Positions 10,628 to 19,071 of a stretch of 64,000 nucleotides of DNA are shown in pieces (position 1 is the first letter of the stretch; every line of letters begins with the position of its first letter). The stretch is from Polaromonas sp. SP1 (GTDB lineage: Bacteria; Pseudomonadota; Gammaproteobacteria; Burkholderiales; Burkholderiaceae_C). Under the pieces are notes generated by a model. It worked only from the letters and a program-made list of their open reading frames with translations. It was not told the origin of the DNA and searched no databases. Both the position numbers and the translations under genes were made by a program. The stretch covers positions 2,584,501 to 2,648,500 of the forward strand of contig NZ_CP031013.1 of NCBI RefSeq assembly GCF_003711205.1. The letters are read 5' to 3'.

Positions 10628-11686
10628 ATGACCCAGCACGCCCCCCTCATTATCGACATCGCCGGCACCGCACTCACCAAGGCCGACCGCCGGCGCCTGA
10701 AACACCCGCTCACCGGCGGCATTATTTTGTTCGGCCGCAACTGGAAAGACCGGCGCGAACTCAGCGAACTGTGCCTGGAGATCAAAGACATCCGTGAAGA
10801 CCTGCTGATCTGCGTCGACCACGAAGGCGGCCGTGTGCAGCGCTTCAGGACCGACGGCTTCACCCACCTGCCGCCCATGCGCGAACTCGGCAACTTGTGG
10901 ATGAAAGACCAGCTGGCGGCCACCAATGCCGCCACCGCCTGCGGTTATGTGCTGGGCGCCGAGCTGCGCGCCTCGGGCGTCGACTTCAGCTTCACGCCTG
11001 TGCTCGACCTGGATTACGGCGAAAGCGGCGTCATCGGCGACCGCGCTTTCGGGCGCGACCCGCGCGTCGTCACCTTGCTGGCCAAAAGCCTGATGCATGG
11101 CTTGCTGCAAGCCGGCATGGCCAATTGCGGCAAACACTTTCCCGGCCACGGTTTCGTCAAGGCCGACTCCCACACCGACATCCCCGTGGACAAACGCAGC
11201 CTCAAAGCCATCCTGGCCGACGACGCCGCGCCTTACGAATGGCTCAACACCACGCTCAGCAGCGTGATGCCCGCCCACGTGATCTATCCCAAGGTAGACG
11301 CCCGCCCGGCCGGCTTTTCAAGCCAGTGGCTGAACTTCATCCTGCGCAGCCAGCTCGGTTTTGGCGGCGCGATTTTCAGCGACGACCTCAGCATGGCCGG
11401 CGCCCGGCTGATCGACGGCAAAGAGGTGAGCTACACCGAAGCGGCCGTGACGGCGTTGACCGCCGGCTGCGACATGGTGCTGCTGTGCAACCAGTCGGTC
11501 GGCGATGGCCAGCCGGTGGACGAGCTGCTCGACGGCATGGCCGAGGCGCTGCTCAAAGGCCAGTGGGAGGCGATGGAAGCCAGCGAGCTGCGGCGGCTGG
11601 CCTTGCTGCCGCAGGGCAGGGCGTTCGGCTGGGACGAGCTGATGGTGCAGCCGGCGTACATGCATGCGCTGGGGCTGGTTCCCTGA
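10628..11686 (+). CDS. nagZ: Beta-N-acetylhexosaminidase (cytoplasmic, GH3)
   Basis: This 352-aa single-domain GH3 enzyme has VDHEGGRVQRF and the catalytic loop GKHFPGHGFVKADSH, in which the His of the H-x-G-x-x-x-x-D loop is the acid/base residue. FSDDLSM contains the nucleophile Asp. It removes N-acetylglucosamine from anhydro-muropeptides during cell-wall recycling, a step linked to AmpC induction. No signal peptide is present, in line with the cytoplasmic location. It ends the forward block. Confidence 0.95.
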   Translation: MTQHAPLIIDIAGTALTKADRRRLKHPLTGGIILFGRNWKDRRELSELCLEIKDIREDLLICVDHEGGRVQRFRTDGFTHLPPMRELGNLWMKDQLAATNAATACGYVLGAELRASGVDFSFTPVLDLDYGESGVIGDRAFGRDPRVVTLLAKSLMHGLLQAGMANCGKHFPGHGFVKADSHTDIPVDKRSLKAILADDAAPYEWLNTTLSSVMPAHVIYPKVDARPAGFSSQWLNFILRSQLGFGGAIFSDDLSMAGARLIDGKEVSYTEAAVTALTAGCDMVLLCNQSVGDGQPVDELLDGMAEALLKGQWEAMEASELRRLALLPQGRAFGWDELMVQPAYMHALGLVP

Positions 11687-11713
11687 GTCCCTTAGATTCG
11701 AGTTAAGAGTGTT

Positions 11714-11776
11714 TTGGGCCTCCAGCCCATATCCCAACTTGGTTTGTAGCTCCTGAATTGATAGCAAAATATCCGG
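11714..11776 (-). repeat. Palindromic repeat family copy after nagZ
   Basis: Read on the - strand it gives TGCTATCAATTC...GCTAC, then TTGGGATATGGGCTGGAGGCCC, matching palindrome A plus palindrome B of the copies at 30966 and 34319. It lies between the convergent nagZ and YgjP-like genes. Confidence 0.7.
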
Positions 11777-11822
11777 GTTTTCATCTGAGTAAATCTGCGT
11801 AATCTGCGGATAAATTCAGATC

Positions 11823-12335
11823 CTATGCCCCGGGCCACGCCAGCTTCCCCACCTCATCCAGGTGCGTGAGGTACACCCGCAAATCAAACTCATACTGGTG
11901 ATACTGCGGCTCCATGTAGGTGCACAGCTGGTAGAAGGCCTTGTCATGCGCCTTCTCCTTGATGTGCGCCAGTTCGTGCACCGCAATCATCCGCAAAAAC
12001 TCCACCGGTACGTCCTTGAACAGCGTGGCCACGCGAATCTCGCGTTTGGCTTTGAGTTTGCTCCCCTGCACGCGTGACACGGTGGTGTGCGTGCCCAGCG
12101 CGTGGGCGATCACGTGGAGCTTGCTGTCGAACGCAACCTTGGAGAGGGGCTCCGAGTTGCGCAGGAAGTCGTTCTTCAGGCCCATCACGTAGTCGTACAA
12201 GGCCTTGTCCGTCCGCACGCCGTGGGCCTGCGGGTATTTGGCGAGCAGCACCTCGCCCAGCCGGCCTTGCGTGAGCAACTGCTGCACCTGTGCGGTGAGA
12301 TTTTCCGGGTAACCGGCAAGGTACTTCAATACCAC
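11823..12335 (-). CDS. YgjP-like zinc metallopeptidase-domain protein
   Basis: This 170-aa protein ends with HELAHIKEKAHDKAFY, the HExxH-type zinc site with downstream His that defines the YgjP/WLM (DUF45, M48-related) family. Members are predicted metal-dependent hydrolases; substrates are not established. It starts at GTG 12335, with a TTG two codons later also possible. The dispersed repeat copy 2 lies directly upstream and may carry its ribosome-binding region. It points toward nagZ and away from lysS. Confidence 0.8.
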   Translation of the reverse strand: MVLKYLAGYPENLTAQVQQLLTQGRLGEVLLAKYPQAHGVRTDKALYDYVMGLKNDFLRNSEPLSKVAFDSKLHVIAHALGTHTTVSRVQGSKLKAKREIRVATLFKDVPVEFLRMIAVHELAHIKEKAHDKAFYQLCTYMEPQYHQYEFDLRVYLTHLDEVGKLAWPGA

Positions 12336-12344
12336 CCCCGTCCA

Positions 12345-12425
12345 GGCTCACTGCGTGTAGCCTGTTCCCCCCTCAAGGGGACGGCGCCAGCGGTCTGGCA
12401 AAGCCAGTCCCGCGGCCCCTGCTGG
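12345..12425 (+). repeat. Dispersed intergenic repeat (C-rich family), copy 2
   Basis: GCTCACTGCGTGTAGC, CCCCCCTCAAGGGG and GGCAAAGCCAGTCCCGCGGC align with copy 1 at 8445-8535. It separates the YgjP-like gene from lysS. Confidence 0.7.
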
Positions 12426-12461
12426 TGTGGAATCGGGGATGGCGAAGCGCCCGGTCGTGGG

Positions 12462-14021
12462 CTAAACCTCACGTCGCAATGCAGGAAAGAGAATCACGTC
12501 GCGAATGCTGGCGCTGTCCGTCAACAGCATCATCAGGCGGTCAATCCCCACGCCGCAGCCGCCGGTGGGCGGCATGCCGTATTCGAGGGCGCGCACAAAG
12601 TCGTGGTCATAGAACATGGCTTCGTCGTCGCCGCTGTCTTTGGCGGCCACCTGGGCGTTGAAGCGGGCGGCCTGCTCTTCGGCGTCGTTCAGCTCGCTGA
12701 AGCCGTTGCCGAATTCGCGGCCGGTGATGTACAGCTCAAAGCGCTCGGTCACTTCGGGGCGTGTGTCGTTGGCACGCGCCAGCGGCGAAATCTCCGTCGG
12801 GTGCTCCATGATGAAGGTCGGCTGCCAGAGCTTTTCCTCGACCAGCTCTTCAAAATACAGCACCTGCAGGCTGGCCAGCGAGCGGGTTGAGAGGCGGTCT
12901 TTTTCCTCGTTCATGCCCAGCTTGCGCAGCGCATTCGTCAGCCAGGCGGCGTCGTCGACATGCTCGCCGGCTTCGGTGTGCTTGAGGATGGCTTCGCGGA
13001 TCGTCAGGCGGGCAAAGGGTTTGGCGAGGTCGACCTTTTCTTCCTTGCCGCCGTAGCTCAACTGCAGCGTGCCCACAGCCTTTTGCGCGGCGTCGCGGAT
13101 CAATGCCTCGGTGAAGTCCATCAGGTCGTTGTAGTCCCAGTACGCCGCATAGAACTCCATCATGGTGAATTCGGGGTTGTGCCGCACCGAGATGCCCTCG
13201 TTGCGGTAGCTGCGGTTGATCTCGAAGACGCGGTCAAAACCGCCAACGATCAGGCGCTTGAGGTAGAGCTCCGGCGCGATGCGCAAAAACATCTCCTGGT
13301 CCAGCGCGTTGTGGTGCGTCTTGAAGGGCTTGGCATTGGCGCCGCCCGGGATGGGGTGCAGCATCGGCGTTTCGACTTCGAGGAAGTCGTGGGCGACCAT
13401 GAATTCGCGGATCGAGCTGACGGCCTTGCTGCGCGCGGTGAAGCGCTTGCGGGCCTGCTCGTCGGTGATCAGGTCGACATAACGCTGGCGGTATTTTTGT
13501 TCCTGGTCGGCCATGCCGTAAAAATCGCCGGGCAGGGGGCGCAGGCTCTTCGTCAACAGGCGCACGCTGGTCGCGTGGATGGACAGCTCGCCGGTCTTGG
13601 TCTTGAAGACCTTGCCCTCGGCCGCGATGATGTCGCCCAGATCCCAGTGCTTGAAGGCGGCGTAGAGCTCTTCGCCGATTTCGTCGCGCGTGAGGAAAAT
13701 CTGGATACGCCCGGTGCTGTCTTGCAGGGTCGCAAAACTCGCCTTGCCCATCACGCGCTTGAGCATCATGCGGCCGGCAATCTTGGCGGGAATCGCTTCC
13801 GCGGCCAGCGCTTCGCCATCCTTGTCGCCGTGGGCGGCGTGCAGCTTGCCGGCGTGGTCGGCGGGCTTGAAGTCGTTGGGAAAGGCCACGCCTTTGCCGT
13901 CTGCCTGGTTCTGGCGCAAGACCTTGAGCTTTTCGCGGCGCTCGACGATCAGCTTGTTGTCGTCCTGCGGGGCGGGGGCGGTGTTGCTTGCGGCAGTGGG
14001 CGGAGTCGGCTGGTTGGACAT
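12462..14021 (-). CDS. lysS: Lysyl-tRNA synthetase, class II
   Basis: This 519-aa protein has an N-terminal OB-fold anticodon-binding domain (about residues 60-180, [20 protein letters not shown]) and a class II catalytic core. Motif 2 is visible as [20 protein letters not shown] and motif 3 as [16 protein letters not shown]. It charges tRNA-Lys. The first 25 residues are a variable Pro/Ala-rich tail. Confidence 0.97.
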   Translation of the reverse strand: MSNQPTPPTAASNTAPAPQDDNKLIVERREKLKVLRQNQADGKGVAFPNDFKPADHAGKLHAAHGDKDGEALAAEAIPAKIAGRMMLKRVMGKASFATLQDSTGRIQIFLTRDEIGEELYAAFKHWDLGDIIAAEGKVFKTKTGELSIHATSVRLLTKSLRPLPGDFYGMADQEQKYRQRYVDLITDEQARKRFTARSKAVSSIREFMVAHDFLEVETPMLHPIPGGANAKPFKTHHNALDQEMFLRIAPELYLKRLIVGGFDRVFEINRSYRNEGISVRHNPEFTMMEFYAAYWDYNDLMDFTEALIRDAAQKAVGTLQLSYGGKEEKVDLAKPFARLTIREAILKHTEAGEHVDDAAWLTNALRKLGMNEEKDRLSTRSLASLQVLYFEELVEEKLWQPTFIMEHPTEISPLARANDTRPEVTERFELYITGREFGNGFSELNDAEEQAARFNAQVAAKDSGDDEAMFYDHDFVRALEYGMPPTGGCGVGIDRLMMLLTDSASIRDVILFPALRREV

Positions 14022-14157
14022 AAGGTCAGGGTTCCGGAAAGGGTCGAAAAGGTGTCGGGCGCCGCGCCCACGAGAGGTGGGCCTGAAAAGCGCCGAATTG
14101 CCGATTTTAAGTGACGCGGGCGTTGTGCCGCAGGTGCCTGAAAAGGCGTATTTGGCG

Positions 14158-14820
14158 TCAGAGCGCGATGCCGGTGCGCTCGAGGATATCGCTCACCAGC
14201 TCCAGCCGCGCCAGGGGGTTGTCCAGCGCCATCAGGCGTTGCTTGAGCTCCAGCGGGATCGGCAGCAGCTCGCACCAGCGATTGGACACCCAGCCGCAAT
14301 CGTCCAGCCGGTAGGGCGCCAGCAGCGGCATCTGGGCCTGCGGTATGTCGCGCACCTGCAGGCTTTTGATCAGCCTGCCCAGGGCGTCGGCTGTGCCCTG
14401 CAGGTCGGGCGGAACAGCGACGGACTGGTCGTCTTCGAGCCGGGTGACATCGGCGATCCACAAGCCGTGCTTGAGTTTTTCACGGCGGGATATTTCAAAG
14501 CGCTGCGCACCGGTGCAGCGGATGACCATCAGGCCCGGCTGGGGAATGGAGAATTCGGTGATGGTGGCAAGGGTGCCCACGGTGCTGAAAACTTCGTTCG
14601 CAAAGCCGTCACCCGTGGGGGAGCCGGCGTCTGCCGGCCGGCGCACCTCGGAGCCTTCGGTGAGCGACACCACGCCGAAAGGCGCGCCGGCCTTGTGGCA
14701 TTTGCCGATCATGTCGAGGTAGCGGACCTCGAAGATGCGCAGCGGCAGCAAGCCGCCGGGATACAACACCGCGCCCAGCGGAAAGAGGGGAAGGGAGCTC
14801 AGCGTCAAGGCTTCTGGCAT
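14158..14820 (-). CDS. LON-protease N-terminal (substrate-binding) domain protein
   Basis: This 220-aa protein carries the Lon N-terminal fold without ATPase or protease domains. [28 protein letters not shown] and the later FGVV and GTLATITEF stretches are typical. Stand-alone copies are common in betaproteobacteria and their function is unknown. The ATG at 14820 is preferred; a GTG at 14853 would add 11 residues. Confidence 0.85.
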   Translation of the reverse strand: MPEALTLSSLPLFPLGAVLYPGGLLPLRIFEVRYLDMIGKCHKAGAPFGVVSLTEGSEVRRPADAGSPTGDGFANEVFSTVGTLATITEFSIPQPGLMVIRCTGAQRFEISRREKLKHGLWIADVTRLEDDQSVAVPPDLQGTADALGRLIKSLQVRDIPQAQMPLLAPYRLDDCGWVSNRWCELLPIPLELKQRLMALDNPLARLELVSDILERTGIAL

Positions 14821-14944
14821 GGTCTCATCGTGCTTTGGAGTGCCGTGAACCACATCATCCCATGTGACCCGAGCGGTGAAATTTTCGGGCGGCTAATACG
14901 CTTTGCTTCAGGGGCTTTTCGGGTTTTCAGACCTTGCCGGCTTT

Positions 14945-15817
14945 TCAGCTGACGGCATCGGCCGGCTGGCGCAGCAGCATGGCCAGCGAGTTGGCCACGG
15001 TCTTGCGCAGTTCCCGGCGGTCGCAAATCAGGTCGACAGCGCCCTTGGTCTGCAGGAACTCGGCACGCTGGAAGCCTTCCGGCAGCGTCACGCGCACGGT
15101 GGACTCAATCACACGCGGGCCGGCAAAGCCGATCAGGGCCTTGGGCTCGGCAATCACAATGTCGCCTACGAAGGCAAAGCCGGCGCTCACACCGCCCATG
15201 GTCGGGTCGGTCAGCACGCTGATGTAGGGCAGGCCTTTTTTGGCCAGGCGGGTCAGGGCGGCGTTGGTTTTGGCCATCTGCATCAGGCTCAAAAGGCCTT
15301 CCTGCATGCGCGCGCCGCCGGTGGCGGTAAAGCAGATAAAAGGCACTTTTTGCTCGATGGCCGCGTGCACGCCGCGCACAAAGCGCTCGCCCACCACGCT
15401 GCCCATGCTGCCGCCCATGAAGTCGAATTCAAAACAGGCCACCACCACGCCGATGCTGTGCACCGCGCCGCCCATGACCACGAGTGCGTCGGTCTCCTGG
15501 GTGTTTTCGAGGGCTTCTTTCAGGCGCTCGGGGTACTTGCGGCTGTCCTTGAATTTGAGGGCGTCGACGGGCAGAACTTCCTGCCCCAGCTCATAACGGC
15601 CTTCCGGGTCCAGAAAAGCATCCAGCCGGGCGCGTGCGCCTATGCGGTGGTGATGGCTGCACTGCGGGCAGACGTTCTGGTTTTTTTCCAGGTCGGTCTT
15701 GTAGAGCACGGCCTCGCAGCTCGGGCATTTGATCCACAGGCCTTCGGGCACGCTGCGGCGCTCGGTCGGGTCGGTGGGGCTGATTTTGGGCGGGAGGAGT
15801 TTTTCTAACCAAGACAT
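14945..15817 (-). CDS. accD: Acetyl-CoA carboxylase carboxyltransferase subunit beta
   Basis: This 290-aa protein has an N-terminal C4 zinc ribbon (CPSCEAVLY ... CPQCSHHH, about residues 31-55) and a crotonase-like carboxyltransferase domain ([26 protein letters not shown]). With AccA it moves the carboxyl group from biotin to acetyl-CoA to make malonyl-CoA. It follows trpA on the same strand, the usual trpFBA-accD(-folC) order. Confidence 0.97.
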   Translation of the reverse strand: MSWLEKLLPPKISPTDPTERRSVPEGLWIKCPSCEAVLYKTDLEKNQNVCPQCSHHHRIGARARLDAFLDPEGRYELGQEVLPVDALKFKDSRKYPERLKEALENTQETDALVVMGGAVHSIGVVVACFEFDFMGGSMGSVVGERFVRGVHAAIEQKVPFICFTATGGARMQEGLLSLMQMAKTNAALTRLAKKGLPYISVLTDPTMGGVSAGFAFVGDIVIAEPKALIGFAGPRVIESTVRVTLPEGFQRAEFLQTKGAVDLICDRRELRKTVANSLAMLLRQPADAVS

Positions 15818-15963
15818 GTGTGTCAGTCCTTATGGTGTCGGGCGGCGCCTGGGCGCTTTTCAGCTTTTGGCCTTTTGGGCCTTCGGGCTCTTTGCCGGGC
15901 GAAAAGCGCAATTATGCGCCGGGTTCAAGCCCTTATTTTGCCCAGCAAAAGAGGCCTCCAAAG

Positions 15964-16782
15964 TCAGTCCAAAGCAGTACGGATTTCCTTCAAAAAGTCA
16001 TGCGCAACCGCGGCAACCTTGTCCCGCGGCTGGTTTTCAATCAGCTGGATGATCTTGCTGCCGATCACCACCGCGTCGGCCACCTTGCCGATAGCCTTGG
16101 CCGTGGCGGCATCGCGAATGCCGAAGCCGACGCCCACGGGCACGTTCACATGCTTGCGGATGCGCGGCAGCATGGCTTCCACGGCGTCCACGTCCAGCGT
16201 GCCGGCGCCTGTCACGCCCTTGAGCGAGACGTAGTACACATAACCGCTGGCCACTTCGGCCACCTGGGCCATGCGGGTGTCGGTGCTGGTGGGGGCCAGC
16301 AGGAAGATCAGGTCCATGCCATGGGCACGCAGCCGGGCGGCGAATTCCACGCATTCTTCCGGCGGGTAGTCGACGATCAGCACGCCGTCCACGCCGGCCT
16401 GTGCGGCGTCGCGGATGAAGGCGCTTTCGGTTTTGCTGCCGCCGTGTTTGATGTCGTAGCGCTCGACCGGGTTGGCGTAGCCCATCAGAACGATGGGCAT
16501 AGTGCTGTTTTTGGTGCGGAACTGGCGCACCATCTCCAGTACCTGCGCCAGGCCAATGCCCAGCGACAAGGCTTTTTCACCGGCCTTCTGGATCACGGGA
16601 CCGTCGGCACTCGGGTCGGAAAACGGCACGCCCAGTTCGATCACGTCGGCGCCACCGGCTACCATCGCGTGCATCAGCTCGGGGGTGACGTCGGCAAACG
16701 GGTAGCCCGCCGTGACGTAGGGAATCAAGGCCTTGCGGCCCTGGCTTTTGAGCGTGGAGAAGGTGGTCGCAATGCGGCTCAT
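15964..16782 (-). CDS. trpA: Tryptophan synthase alpha subunit
   Basis: This 272-aa TIM barrel has the catalytic Glu in [20 protein letters not shown] and a catalytic Asp in LIVDYPPEE. It cleaves indole-glycerol phosphate to indole and glyceraldehyde 3-phosphate. The true start is the ATG at 16782, since it overlaps the trpB stop (ATGA) and gives the normal N-terminus MSRIATTF; a longer frame upstream is not coding. Confidence 0.97.
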   Translation of the reverse strand: MSRIATTFSTLKSQGRKALIPYVTAGYPFADVTPELMHAMVAGGADVIELGVPFSDPSADGPVIQKAGEKALSLGIGLAQVLEMVRQFRTKNSTMPIVLMGYANPVERYDIKHGGSKTESAFIRDAAQAGVDGVLIVDYPPEECVEFAARLRAHGMDLIFLLAPTSTDTRMAQVAEVASGYVYYVSLKGVTGAGTLDVDAVEAMLPRIRKHVNVPVGVGFGIRDAATAKAIGKVADAVVIGSKIIQLIENQPRDKVAAVAHDFLKEIRTALD

Positions 16783-18080
16783 GACTGCACCCCGCTGCCC
16801 TTGGCGCCGCTGGCGTCGAAGGAGGCCGCGGATGCCGGGCCGCCCTTGACGGAGAGGCCGCGCATCGAAGGCCGGTCGTAAAACTCGGCACCGGACAGGT
16901 CGGCCACCGTGCCGATGTCCTTGTCGCCCCGGCCTGACAGGTTGACGAGCAGGCTTTGGTCGGGGCGCATGGTACGCGCCATCTTCATGGCGCAGGCCAC
17001 GGCGTGGCTGGATTCCAGCGCCGGGATGATGCCTTCGGTGCGGCACAGGTAGTGAAAGGCCTCCAGCGCCTCGGTGTCGGTGATGCCGACGTATTCGGCG
17101 CGGCCTATGTCTTTGAGGAAGGCGTGCTCGGGGCCCACGCCGGGATAGTCGAGACCCGCGCTGATGCTGTGCGTTTCGGTGACCTGGCCATCGTCATTTT
17201 GCAGCACATAGGTGCGGTTGCCGTGCAGCACGCCCGGCAGGCCGCGCTGCAGCGACGCCGAGTGCTTGCCGCTGTCCAGGCCCTCGCCGGCCGCCTCGAC
17301 GCCGATCAGGCGGGTTTTGGCGTGCTGGATATAAGGGTGGAAGATGCCCATGGCGTTGCTTCCGCCGCCCACGCAGGCGATCACCGCGTCAGGTTGCTTC
17401 GTGCCGATGAACTCCGGCATCTGCTGCAGGCATTCGGTGCCGATCACGCTCTGGAAGTCACGGACCATCATCGGGTAGGGGTGCGGGCCCGCCACCGTGC
17501 CGATGATGTAGAAAGTGTTGTCCACATTGGCAACCCAGTCGCGCATGGCTTCGTTGAGCGCGTCTTTCAATGTCTTGCTGCCGCTTTCAACCGGCACCAC
17601 CGTGGCGCCGAGCAAATTCATGCGGTAGACATTGGGGCTTTGGCGCTTGACGTCTTCGCTGCCCATATAGACCACACATTCCAGGCCGTAACGCGCGCAG
17701 ATGGTGGCTGTGGCCACGCCGTGCTGGCCTGCACCGGTTTCGGCAATGACACGCGGCTTGCCCATGCGGCGTGCCAGCATGGCCTGGCCAATGGTGTTGT
17801 TGATCTTGTGCGCGCCGGTGTGGTTGAGGTCTTCGCGCTTGAGGTAAATCTGCGCGCCGCCCTGCTCACGGCTCATGCGTGCGGCGTGGTAGATCGGGGA
17901 AGGGCGGCCTACAAAATGCGCCAGCTCAGAGTGGAATTCAGCGATGAACTCCGGGTCGTGCTGGTATTTGGCGTAAGCGTCTTTGAGCTCGTTGATGGCG
18001 TGCGTCAGGGTTTCTGAAACAAAACTGCCGCCGTAAATTCCGAAATGGCCTGAAACGTCAGGCTGGTGGTACTCGTACAT
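16779..18080 (-). CDS. trpB: Tryptophan synthase beta subunit
   Basis: This 433-aa PLP enzyme has the Schiff-base Lys in [15 protein letters not shown] and the phosphate-binding loop [10 protein letters not shown]. It joins indole and serine to make tryptophan. The ATG at 18080 (MYEYHQPD) is chosen over an upstream TTG. The start lies inside the 3' end of trpF (overlap 18058-18080), and the stop overlaps trpA. Confidence 0.97.
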   Translation of the reverse strand: MYEYHQPDVSGHFGIYGGSFVSETLTHAINELKDAYAKYQHDPEFIAEFHSELAHFVGRPSPIYHAARMSREQGGAQIYLKREDLNHTGAHKINNTIGQAMLARRMGKPRVIAETGAGQHGVATATICARYGLECVVYMGSEDVKRQSPNVYRMNLLGATVVPVESGSKTLKDALNEAMRDWVANVDNTFYIIGTVAGPHPYPMMVRDFQSVIGTECLQQMPEFIGTKQPDAVIACVGGGSNAMGIFHPYIQHAKTRLIGVEAAGEGLDSGKHSASLQRGLPGVLHGNRTYVLQNDDGQVTETHSISAGLDYPGVGPEHAFLKDIGRAEYVGITDTEALEAFHYLCRTEGIIPALESSHAVACAMKMARTMRPDQSLLVNLSGRGDKDIGTVADLSGAEFYDRPSMRGLSVKGGPASAASFDASGAKGSGVQS

Positions 18081-18783
18081 GGTTGGGACTCTTTGCAAGT
18101 AGTTCGTCGGCGGCGCGAACGGCCGCTACAAACTGGTTGATCTTGTCGGCGCTTTTGATTCCTTTGGAAATCTCGACGCCCGAACTGACATCAACGGCCA
18201 GCGTTGTGCAACGCGGCCTGACTTGCAAAATGCCATCGATCACATTTGCAGGCGTCAATCCACCAGACAAAACGAGGTGAGCGCTGACGTTTGGAGGAAG
18301 AAGTGACCAATTGAATGTTTTCCCGCCGCCGCCATAACCTTCGACATGAGCGTCGAGCAGGATGGCTTGTGCGGCCTTGAAGTCTTGCGCGTATTTTACG
18401 AGATCGAAGCCGGCAGGCGTTCCCGGCGTGTTTTCAGTGGTTTTTCCACCTAATGGAATGCGTGCGGCGCGCATGAAAGGCCGGCCGGCCTCCAGGCAGG
18501 CTTCCGGCGTTTCATCACCATGAAATTGCACTAAAGCCGTTGGTATGTCTGTACAGGCAGCTATGATTTTTGTAGCAGGCGCATTCACGAAAAGCAGCAC
18601 CGGGGTGACAAAAGGCGGCAGTCGGCGGGCCAGCTCGGCGGCGCGTTCGGCGCTGACGTAACGCGGGCTGGCCTCATACATCACAAAACCGACCGCATCG
18701 GCCCCCGCAGCCACGGCCGCATCCACATCTTCCTCACGGGTGAGGCCGCAGATCTTGATTCGGGTGCGGGTGGCGGGTGTCAT
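18058..18783 (-). CDS. trpF: Phosphoribosylanthranilate isomerase
   Basis: This 241-aa TIM barrel has the catalytic Cys in [12 protein letters not shown] and the catalytic Asp in [17 protein letters not shown] is also typical. It converts phosphoribosylanthranilate to CdRP. A palindromic repeat lies in its coding sequence (residues 70-76, ATKIIAA). Its ATG overlaps the stop (TGA) of a degraded truA 3' end, while the intact truA lies 5 kb away with a broken trpF 5' end. The ancestral truA-trpF junction has therefore been duplicated around an insertion. This copy keeps all catalytic residues. Confidence 0.95.
   Translation of the reverse strand: MTPATRTRIKICGLTREEDVDAAVAAGADAVGFVMYEASPRYVSAERAAELARRLPPFVTPVLLFVNAPATKIIAACTDIPTALVQFHGDETPEACLEAGRPFMRAARIPLGGKTTENTPGTPAGFDLVKYAQDFKAAQAILLDAHVEGYGGGGKTFNWSLLPPNVSAHLVLSGGLTPANVIDGILQVRPRCTTLAVDVSSGVEISKGIKSADKINQFVAAVRAADELLAKSPNHVRVPPA
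18558..18579 (-). repeat. Palindromic repeat copy inside trpF
   Basis: On the - strand GCTACAAAAATCATAGC is identical over 17 bases to the copy in the citE-like gene, and both are translated ATKIIAA. Confidence 0.7.
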
Positions 18784-18965
18784 GGAAACCAATCATAGGC
18801 GACCGGGGGAACCGGTTGGCCGTAGTGGTTTTCGTCCATGGAAACTGAAAGTACGGGCCATTCGACGAAAAATCGGCGCGGACACCCCGACGCCGCGCTG
18901 CGCGATCACGCTCTGTGGCGTTTCGGGGTAACGGGACACTGCCGGGCGAGCCAATGGTCAGCCTA
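18780..18965 (-). pseudogene. Degraded truA 3' fragment
   Basis: Read on the - strand, the end of this stretch translates to [19 protein letters not shown]. This matches the intact TruA end ARYGLPTRTAAYDWLP-stop. Block 18847-18871 agrees with truA block 23935-23959 at 21 of 25 bases. Similarity fades toward 18965. It keeps the TGA/ATG overlap with trpF. It marks one edge of the 5-kb insertion. The remaining bases up to 19071 hold a GC-rich hairpin near 19031-19056 and no gene. Confidence 0.75.
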
Positions 18966-19071
18966 ATCCGTTTTCGGGGTGCCGATCCGGAGCGATTTCC
19001 CCGAGGAGCTGAGCTTCATTGCGCACCCATCGGGGCCCCCAGGCGGGAGCCCCGGGGTCACACAGCGATCG

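Noticed and set aside
16783-17046. Upstream extension of the trpA frame
   Set aside because: It overlaps trpB coding sequence; the normal N-terminus and the ATGA overlap fix the start at 16782.
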